Assembly: GCA_003661385.1 (NCBI GenBank)
Contig: QMWA01000048.1
Coordinates: 1-10,468 of the forward strand
DNA length: 10,468 nt
Direction of reading: 5' to 3'
Source of the DNA: Thermoproteota archaeon
GTDB taxonomy: Archaea; Korarchaeota; Korarchaeia; B14-G2
The notes under the pieces are model-generated. The model did not search any database. It was not told the origin of the DNA and saw nothing but the letters and a program-made list of their open reading frames with translations. This document shows, piece after piece, positions 5,818 through 10,468 of this stretch. Numbering within the stretch: the first letter of the stretch is position 1; every line of letters starts with the position of its first letter. The position numbers were made by a program, and so were the translations under genes.

Positions 5818-6576
5818 ATGAGGCAGTTCACTCTAGGCATCCTAGCTGGGCTAGGCTTATCCCTGGTGGCGCTCTCAGCATTAGGCTATGTGCTGGCTTC
5901 ATCCGTGTATGAGCCTGCTTACAGGAGGATGGTTGAGGCTAAGCCCATGCTAGAGGACGCGCTAGCTCTGTTGGAGTCCAGTGAGGTAGAGGGCATGCTC
6001 TCCTCCTACAGGGAGCTCTGCTCTGCCATCCCGAAGGCTGAGGCTGCAGCGGAAGCGTACTCGAAGGCCTACCCTGCCTTAGTCAAGCTATCTGGCTTAG
6101 CTCAGGAGATGTATGAGGTGTCTCACAGCAGGCAGTACAACGAGATGATAGCTGCACTTGAGAAGGTGGCTGAAGCAGCTTCCGAGCTCAAGCCTCTGCT
6201 GGCTGCCGCAGGCTTAACAGACCTGTATGCTCTAGTTGACTCAGCTAGCATGGCAGCTGAGTTCATGAGGGAGGCTCAGAGGGCATCTGAGGCTGCAGCT
6301 GAAGGCTCTAAGCTCCTGGAGTCCATGCCACCTGAGGAGCTTAAAGCCCAAGTCGAGGCTCTCAAGAGGATGGCTGAGGAGCTTCCTCCAAGCAAGCTTG
6401 AGGGCATTGTCCAAGCTGCTAGGGTGAACGTCAGAGAAGCCTTAGCTGTGGTCGAGAAGGCTGAGAGGCACCCTCCAGGTCAGCTTAAGCTCCTGCTTGC
6501 AGCTGCTGGAGCAGCTGGCATAGCCTTGTCAGCTGTATCTGTAGCTGTAGCCCGGCACAGTATGGGGCTACAGTAG
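5818..6576 (+). CDS. Two-helix membrane-anchored protein with long helical central domain
   Basis: This 252-residue protein has a hydrophobic helix at each end (about 5-28 and 222-245). Between them lies a roughly 190-residue, Ala/Glu/Leu/Lys-rich region predicted to be helical, with heptad-like stretches such as KAEAAAEAYSKAYPALVKL and LKAQVEALKRMAEEL. Pro-containing breaks (PKA 72-74, MPPEEL 170-175, LPPSKL 189-194) suggest several helices rather than one rod. If both ends span the membrane, the middle lies on one side, most likely outside. Only two Cys-free domain breaks and one Cys (68) are seen, so disulfides are unlikely. GAGGTGA ends about 5 nt before the ATG. The family is not recognised; it resembles in general form surface or scaffold proteins of archaeal envelopes. 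Confidence 0.75.
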   Translation: MRQFTLGILAGLGLSLVALSALGYVLASSVYEPAYRRMVEAKPMLEDALALLESSEVEGMLSSYRELCSAIPKAEAAAEAYSKAYPALVKLSGLAQEMYEVSHSRQYNEMIAALEKVAEAASELKPLLAAAGLTDLYALVDSASMAAEFMREAQRASEAAAEGSKLLESMPPEELKAQVEALKRMAEELPPSKLEGIVQAARVNVREALAVVEKAERHPPGQLKLLLAAAGAAGIALSAVSVAVARHSMGLQ

Positions 6577-6601
6577 GCGAGTAGCGTGAACTACGACCAA
6601 G

Positions 6602-6619
6602 GGTTAGTAAACCTTAAAG
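6602..6619 (+). promoter_or_regulatory. BRE/TATA promoter of the DUF885 gene, with small palindrome
   Basis: TTAAA (6614-6618) preceded by GTAAACC has archaeal promoter form and would start transcription near 6642, 2-3 nt before the proposed TTG start. The BRE part lies inside a small palindrome, GGTT-AGTA-AACC (6602-6613), which could be an operator or chance. Confidence 0.5.
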
Positions 6620-6644
6620 CTACGCGCATGGGGGTGTTGGGGTC

Positions 6645-7889
6645 TTGTTGGCAGCTAGAGCTAAGCTAGCTGAATACGACACTGCATGCGATAGGCTGCT
6701 CTCGAAGCTAGACCTCCTCCTCAAGGTTAAGAGCGTAACGCTCGCGGAGAAGCTTGCTGAAGAGGCCTTAGCCTTGAAGAGCGTGTGCGAAGGCCTCAAG
6801 ACAGACTCCTCTCTCGAGCTGTGGAAGCTCCACCTCACAGAGCTCTGCGAGTACATAGCTGTATGCTCTGCTGCAGCCCCCCTGCCAGAGGCATCCTACA
6901 GCCTCATGCTCACAGTATGGGGGTGCAACAGAGAGCTCATAGGAGAGGAGAAGCTGAGGAGCGAGGTCAGGAGGGCTGCAGCAAAGTACAGGAGGCTAGC
7001 CCACGTTAAGAGCAGCTTGAAGGAGATCCCCTACCGTGAAGCCATAGTGGTGGATGAAGCTAGGAGGATCCTGCGTGAGCTAAGGGAGGTCACCACCAGG
7101 CACGTCGTTGAGCTGCCAGACGACCTGGATCCACCGATATCTGTTTCACCAAGCTACTCAGGGTATGTCTCAGGCTGCTTCAACACCATGAAGGGCATAC
7201 TGGTCATAAACTTCACCCCTGGAGGAACTAGAGAGGAGCTTGTCTCAGTGATAGCTCACGAGGTCTACCCTGGCCACCACGTCCAGAGGGTCTTCACATC
7301 TAGAGCTGACCTCCCAGCCACCATGAAGCTGAACTGGGTTGGCCGAGCGCTCAGGTGCTCTACTCCAGTAGAGGAGGGGCTAGCTCAGCTTGCTCAGAGG
7401 ATAGCTGAGGAGAAGCTCCTAGAGCCAGAGGTAGCAGAGTACTTCAAGGCTAGAAGAGAACTCTACTCCCGAGCTAGAGCTCTGATAGACCTGCTAGCCC
7501 ACTACTATGGGATGGGTGAAGCTGAGATAAGAGATGAGCTTGTGAAGCTCGGTGTTCCAGGAGAGCACGCTGACAACATGCTCTCCACCCAGGCTACAAG
7601 CTGCATGGACTCAGCCTACTACTACGGCGAGATGTATGTGGAGTGGATTCTAGAGCACGCTAGCCCCCTGCTAGAGGACAGGGAGCTCTCCTGGCCCCTA
7701 TACAAGCTCCTCTACACAGGCTACACCACACCCTACGTGAAGGCTGCTCAGGTAGCAAAGCTCCTAGAGGAGGAGCACCCTGAGAGAGCTAGGAGCTTGC
7801 TTGAGAGGTTCGAGCCAACTAGGCCCAGGTACCAGAAGAGGAGGAAGAGGATCGAGATAATAGACCCCCTGCTTGAGGAGGTGTTCTAG
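6645..7889 (+). CDS. DUF885-type putative zinc metallopeptidase (short form)
   Basis: The 414-residue product has HEVYPGHH at 205-212, the HExxPGHH motif of DUF885 proteins, a group placed among zinc-dependent gluzincin-like peptidases. H205 and H209 are not both in HExxH spacing, so the zinc ligands are probably H205, E206-assisted catalysis and the following histidines plus a downstream Glu. EEGLAQLAQ (243-251) matches the family's EGWALY-like element that could give that Glu. An N-terminal half of helices (1-150) and a helical C-terminus with an Arg/Lys-rich patch (394-402) complete it. Members are usually 550-600 residues, so this is a compact form. The start is TTG 6645 (or 6648): no ATG or GTG lies in frame after the stop at 6615, and the promoter spacing suggests a nearly leaderless mRNA. 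No signal peptide is seen, so it is likely cytoplasmic; its substrate is unknown. Confidence 0.8.
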   Translation: MLAARAKLAEYDTACDRLLSKLDLLLKVKSVTLAEKLAEEALALKSVCEGLKTDSSLELWKLHLTELCEYIAVCSAAAPLPEASYSLMLTVWGCNRELIGEEKLRSEVRRAAAKYRRLAHVKSSLKEIPYREAIVVDEARRILRELREVTTRHVVELPDDLDPPISVSPSYSGYVSGCFNTMKGILVINFTPGGTREELVSVIAHEVYPGHHVQRVFTSRADLPATMKLNWVGRALRCSTPVEEGLAQLAQRIAEEKLLEPEVAEYFKARRELYSRARALIDLLAHYYGMGEAEIRDELVKLGVPGEHADNMLSTQATSCMDSAYYYGEMYVEWILEHASPLLEDRELSWPLYKLLYTGYTTPYVKAAQVAKLLEEEHPERARSLLERFEPTRPRYQKRRKRIEIIDPLLEEVF

Positions 7890-8351
7890 TTGCCTGAAGG
7901 CAGAGAGGTTGTTGAGGTGCTTAAGCCCCATGAGGCCCTGGAGAGGGGGATGGAGCTCATTGCATGCGGCAGAGTAGAGGAGGCTAGGGAGATGCTGTGG
8001 AAGCTGGTGAGCCACAGCGTCAACGCAATAAACAGGATAGTAGACAGGAGGGGGAAGGAGAGCTTCCTCCCAGTCTACTACACCGCGCTAGCCATGCACG
8101 CCATAGTGCTCATTGAGATGAGCTACGCTGCCAGGGAGAAGGTTAGAGGGTGGATGGCGAAGCTCTCTGGCCTAGTGGACTTCCTGAACAACGTCATGGA
8201 GCCAGTGCTGAGGAGGTGGCTCATACACTACCCCGAGCTCAGAGAGCCCTTCAAGGTCATGGACAGGCTAAGCGACATCATAGGAAGGGAGTGCAGGAGG
8301 AAGAGCATACCAATGCTCCAGAAGAGCCGCTGGCTTCCACTAGAGCAGTAG
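7890..8351 (+). CDS. Helical protein of unknown function coupled to the DUF885 gene
   Basis: The TTG start follows the DUF885 stop with no gap, and GAGGAGGTG inside the end of that gene serves as ribosome-binding site. The 153-residue protein appears wholly helical: EALERGMELIACGRVEEAREMLWKLV at about 15-40 looks like a TPR-type helix pair, and two longer amphipathic helices follow (about 60-83 and 87-110). The end is basic (ECRRKS). A HEPN- or TPR-like bundle is possible, but I see neither the RxxxxH motif of HEPN nucleases nor repeated TPRs. No membrane segment or zinc motif is present. Tight coupling suggests a role with the putative peptidase. Confidence 0.7.
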   Translation: MPEGREVVEVLKPHEALERGMELIACGRVEEAREMLWKLVSHSVNAINRIVDRRGKESFLPVYYTALAMHAIVLIEMSYAAREKVRGWMAKLSGLVDFLNNVMEPVLRRWLIHYPELREPFKVMDRLSDIIGRECRRKSIPMLQKSRWLPLEQ

Positions 8352-8380
8352 CCAGCTTGACACCACTGTAGCGCACAGGG

Positions 8381-8393
8381 GAAAAGCTTATAC
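8381..8393 (+). promoter_or_regulatory. BRE/TATA promoter giving a leaderless transcript
   Basis: GAAAAG followed by CTTATAC is the best archaeal promoter in the window. The TATA centre (about 8390) is 27 nt before the ATG at 8417, so the mRNA should begin at or within a base of the start codon. No ribosome-binding site is needed or positioned for that ATG. Confidence 0.7.
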
Positions 8394-8416
8394 GTATACT
8401 ACCTCCTGCAGGCTTA

Positions 8417-8695
8417 ATGCAGGTAGAGGAGGCTATAAGAGAGTACAACTCAGCTAGGAGCCCTGAAGCCGAGGCCAAGCTGATCTCAGCTAGAGGAGGC
8501 CGAATAGAGGTGGAGTTCAAGCTAGCTAGGGCATGCAGCCTCCTAGACTGGGTTGAGGACCTAGCACTCATCCTAGAGGACAAGCTCAAGGCTAAGGTGA
8601 AGCTTGAGGAGATCAGAGAGCAGGAAGGTGAGGAGATAAAGGTTATAGGCGTGTTCAAGCTGGAGGCTGATAGAAGTGCAGGCGATAGTAGCTGA
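8417..8695 (+). CDS. Small protein of unknown function leading the ABC exporter operon
   Basis: The 92-residue product starts at a leaderless ATG. Its likely structure is a short N-terminal helix (MQVEEAIREYNSA), a strand (GRIEVEFKL, 28-36), an amphipathic helix (about 39-57) and two strands (KAKVKLEEI and EIKVIGVFKL), a beta-alpha-beta-beta form reminiscent of half a ferredoxin-like fold. I considered the KEOPS subunit Pcc1, which is of similar size and fold type, but its conserved pattern is not present. The last 20 nt overlap the ATPase gene, so its translation is probably coupled to that of the ATPase. It may regulate or assist the transporter; no function can be assigned. Confidence 0.65.
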   Translation: MQVEEAIREYNSARSPEAEAKLISARGGRIEVEFKLARACSLLDWVEDLALILEDKLKAKVKLEEIREQEGEEIKVIGVFKLEADRSAGDSS

Positions 8696-9650
8696 AGACC
8701 TGAGGAAAAGCTACACAACATACCTGAGGAGGGGGCTCAGGAGGGAGAAGAAGGTAGTTGAGGCGCTACGTGGAGTATCCTTTGAAGTCAGGTACGGGGA
8801 GGTCTTCGGGCTCCTAGGGCCAAACGGAGCAGGCAAAACCACCACAGTCAAGATACTGGCAACCCTGCTGCTACCCGACTCAGGGAAGGCTACGGTAGCC
8901 GGCTTCGATGTCGTGGAGCAGCCAACTGAGGTCAGGAGCAGAATAGGGGTGACACTGACAGTTGAGAAGGGCTTCTTCTGGAAGCTCACTGGGAGAGAAA
9001 ACCTGAAGTACTTCGGGCTGCTCAGAGGCCTCAGCGGATCCAGCCTAGACTCGAAGGTAAGTGAGCTTCTCAAGCTAACAGGCTTAGAGAAGCTTGGGGC
9101 ATCAGACAAGCTCTACGAGGAGTACTCCCTCGGGATGAAGGCCAAGCTCTCACTGGCTAGAGCTCTGCTAGCAGACCCCCCTGTCCTCATGCTAGATGAG
9201 CCCACCCTAGGCCTGGACCCGCCCTCAGCTAGAGAAGTCAGAGAGCTCCTGGTGAAGCTGGCTAGAGAGGAGGGGAAGGCTGTCCTAGTGACTACACACA
9301 ACATGTGGGAGGCTGAGGCAATATGCGACAGGGTCGCTATAATAAACCAGGGTATCATAGCTGCAGTAGGGAGCGTAGGAGAGCTGAAGAAGCTGGCTCC
9401 AAGGAGGTCAGCGCTGAAGGTGCTGCTTGAGGCCCCTAGGCTGGATGAGCTGAGGGAGGCTGTAGACTGGATTGGAGAGGAGGACGGGTGGACTGCTGTC
9501 AAGGTGTACTGTGAGCCAGGGGAGGAGGGTGAGGCCTTAGCTGGCATAGCCTCGCTGGTAGCTAAGCTAGGTGGCAGAGTACACAAGGTTGAGGTAGCTG
9601 AGCCCACGCTAGAGGACGTGTTCATAGAGCTGACCAGGGAGAGAGCATGA
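8676..9650 (+). CDS. ABC-2 type transporter, ATP-binding subunit
   Basis: The 324-residue protein has Walker A GPNGAGKT (48-55), signature SLGMK (151-155), Walker B LMLDEP (171-176), D-loop GLD (179-181) and switch H208. A basic insertion at 15-27 before strand 2 and a C-terminal extra domain of about 85 residues (245-324) are typical of DrrA/NatA-like exporters. The Q-loop glutamine is absent: the usual IGxxxQ reads IGVTLT (90-95) and is followed by GFFWKLTGRENL, a form I recall in a subset of ABC-2 ATPases with xFYWRLTGRxNL. The GTG at 8676 has GGAGG 9 nt upstream and gives a normal N-terminus. It powers export by the membrane subunit encoded next, at the cytoplasmic face; the substrate cannot be deduced. 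Confidence 0.93.
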   Translation: MQAIVAEDLRKSYTTYLRRGLRREKKVVEALRGVSFEVRYGEVFGLLGPNGAGKTTTVKILATLLLPDSGKATVAGFDVVEQPTEVRSRIGVTLTVEKGFFWKLTGRENLKYFGLLRGLSGSSLDSKVSELLKLTGLEKLGASDKLYEEYSLGMKAKLSLARALLADPPVLMLDEPTLGLDPPSAREVRELLVKLAREEGKAVLVTTHNMWEAEAICDRVAIINQGIIAAVGSVGELKKLAPRRSALKVLLEAPRLDELREAVDWIGEEDGWTAVKVYCEPGEEGEALAGIASLVAKLGGRVHKVEVAEPTLEDVFIELTRERA

Positions 9651-10453
9651 CTGCAGTAGACGTGGTGAAGGCAAGCCTATACCTAACGTACTCCTGGTAC
9701 AAGAACAACAGAGTCATGCTAGCCATGTCACTGCTCTGGCCCTACCTCATGGCCTTCCTAGTCCTGGCGCTGGGGAGCATGTACGGCAGCTTAAGCGAGT
9801 TCACCAGGAGGATGGGCGTATCAAACCCAGTCCTCTACATGCTCGCGTCAAGCACCGTAGCCTTCTCGAGCATAGCCATCCTGGAGGCTGCAGTCGGGTT
9901 CGTGATGTACAACAGGTGGCTTGGGACACTCCAGTACATAGTGCTCTCCCCAGTGAAGTCCAAGACCCTGATAGCTGTAGCAGGGATCCCAGACTCCATG
10001 ATATCAGCAGTGGTCTCAGTGACAGCTGTAGCCCCAGCTGCAGCCTACTTCGAGGGCCTCCACGGAGCCCTCAAAGCCATAGCTGTCCTCCTCCTGATCC
10101 TAGCTGGAATGACCCCCATGCTAGCCTTCTCAGTGATAGCTGCTGCAGCAACCCTCTCAGTGAGAGAGGAGACAAACGTACTAGCCTTCCTGAACCCGCT
10201 GATCCTCCTGCTCAGCGGCGTCTTCTACCCAATAGAGGTCTTGCCCAGGCTCCTGCAGCTCGCCTCAAAGGCAGTCCCCTCAAAGTACGTGATTGATGCA
10301 GCTAAGCTGGTTGCAACATACACGACACCAGAGGGTAAGCTCCTCATGCTAGCCCTCTACCCGCTGGCAGCCCTCGCCGTAGCCTACAACCTCATAGCCT
10401 TAGCTGGAGTAGACAAGGCTGTGAGCTTAGCTAAGAGGAGGGGGTTCGAGTGA
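9647..10453 (+). CDS. ABC-2 type transporter, permease subunit
   Basis: The ATG overlaps the ATPase stop (ATGA), the standard arrangement for an ABC pair. The 268-residue product has about six membrane helices: about 23-47, 62-88, 107-134, 141-171, 178-197 and 232-254. The connecting loop NRWLGTLQYIVLSP (89-102) is the coupling-helix region typical of ABC-2 permeases (R-x-G-T-L-x-x-x-xxSP), and SGVFYPIEVLP (190-200) is the family's characteristic motif before the last helix. It would form the membrane channel for a hydrophobic or envelope-related substrate, as a homodimer or with a second permease if the next gene encodes one. Confidence 0.92.
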   Translation: MTAVDVVKASLYLTYSWYKNNRVMLAMSLLWPYLMAFLVLALGSMYGSLSEFTRRMGVSNPVLYMLASSTVAFSSIAILEAAVGFVMYNRWLGTLQYIVLSPVKSKTLIAVAGIPDSMISAVVSVTAVAPAAAYFEGLHGALKAIAVLLLILAGMTPMLAFSVIAAAATLSVREETNVLAFLNPLILLLSGVFYPIEVLPRLLQLASKAVPSKYVIDAAKLVATYTTPEGKLLMLALYPLAALAVAYNLIALAGVDKAVSLAKRRGFE

Positions 10454-10468
10454 AGGCTAAGGCAGTGG
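10450..10468 (+). CDS. Start of a further gene in the ABC operon (cut by window edge)
   Basis: A GTG at 10450 overlaps the permease stop as GTGA, with a strong GAGGAGGGGG just upstream. The six visible codons read M-K-A-K-A-V. A second ABC-2 permease is common in this position, but nothing in the six codons shows it. Confidence 0.4.

Noticed and set aside
8417-8695. KEOPS subunit Pcc1
   Set aside because: Size and predicted strand/helix pattern are only loosely similar; the conserved Pcc1 sequence elements are missing.
1-10468. CRISPR array, insertion sequence, tRNA or attachment site
   Set aside because: No regularly spaced repeats, transposase, terminal inverted repeats or tRNA-like cloverleaf was seen on either strand, and codon use looks uniform along the window.

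Overview
The window looks like a chromosomal segment of a hyperthermophilic archaeon of the Thermoproteota (crenarchaeal) type. The support is indirect. Arg is coded almost only by AGG/AGA. TTG and GTG starts are common. Promoters have archaeal BRE/TATA form, several of them about 26 nt from a start codon (leaderless or nearly so). The genes themselves (CDC48-type double AAA ATPase, ESCRT-III-like coiled coil, DUF885 protein) fit this. I cannot name a species. Coding density is high; the only long gap is 1818-2146.

Region 1 (1-3418, continuing to 5454) is a divergent locus. Leftward runs a small winged-helix regulator (1482-1817), overlapping by 8 nt the start of a large protein cut by the window edge (1-1489). 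My reading of the reverse strand gives that protein two GIFT/DUF4350-like (GATase-like) domains followed by a coiled coil. Rightward runs a protein with N-terminal winged-helix segments and an ESCRT-III-like coiled-coil hairpin (2147-3418). It overlaps by 4 nt a CDC48-like tandem AAA ATPase (3415-5454) with a four-Cys zinc ribbon inserted in D1 and a degenerate D1 active site. The shared intergenic region holds three perfect TCAAC-N6-GTTGA palindromes, probable operators for the winged-helix protein. This is the best candidate here for an undescribed system: an ESCRT-III-like polymer with its own AAA remodeller and a GIFT-domain partner under one local regulator. The function (membrane remodelling, division or vesicle formation) is inference.

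Region 2 (5455-6576) has a small polytopic membrane protein and a two-helix-anchored protein with a long helical middle, probably one transcript from a promoter just after the ATPase stop. They may be accessory to region 1 or unrelated.

Region 3 (6577-8351) has a short DUF885-type putative metallopeptidase followed without a gap by an unknown helical 153-residue protein.

Region 4 (8352-10468) has a leaderless 92-residue unknown protein, an ABC-2 type ATPase, its permease and the first codons of a further gene, all overlapping: an exporter operon that runs off the window.
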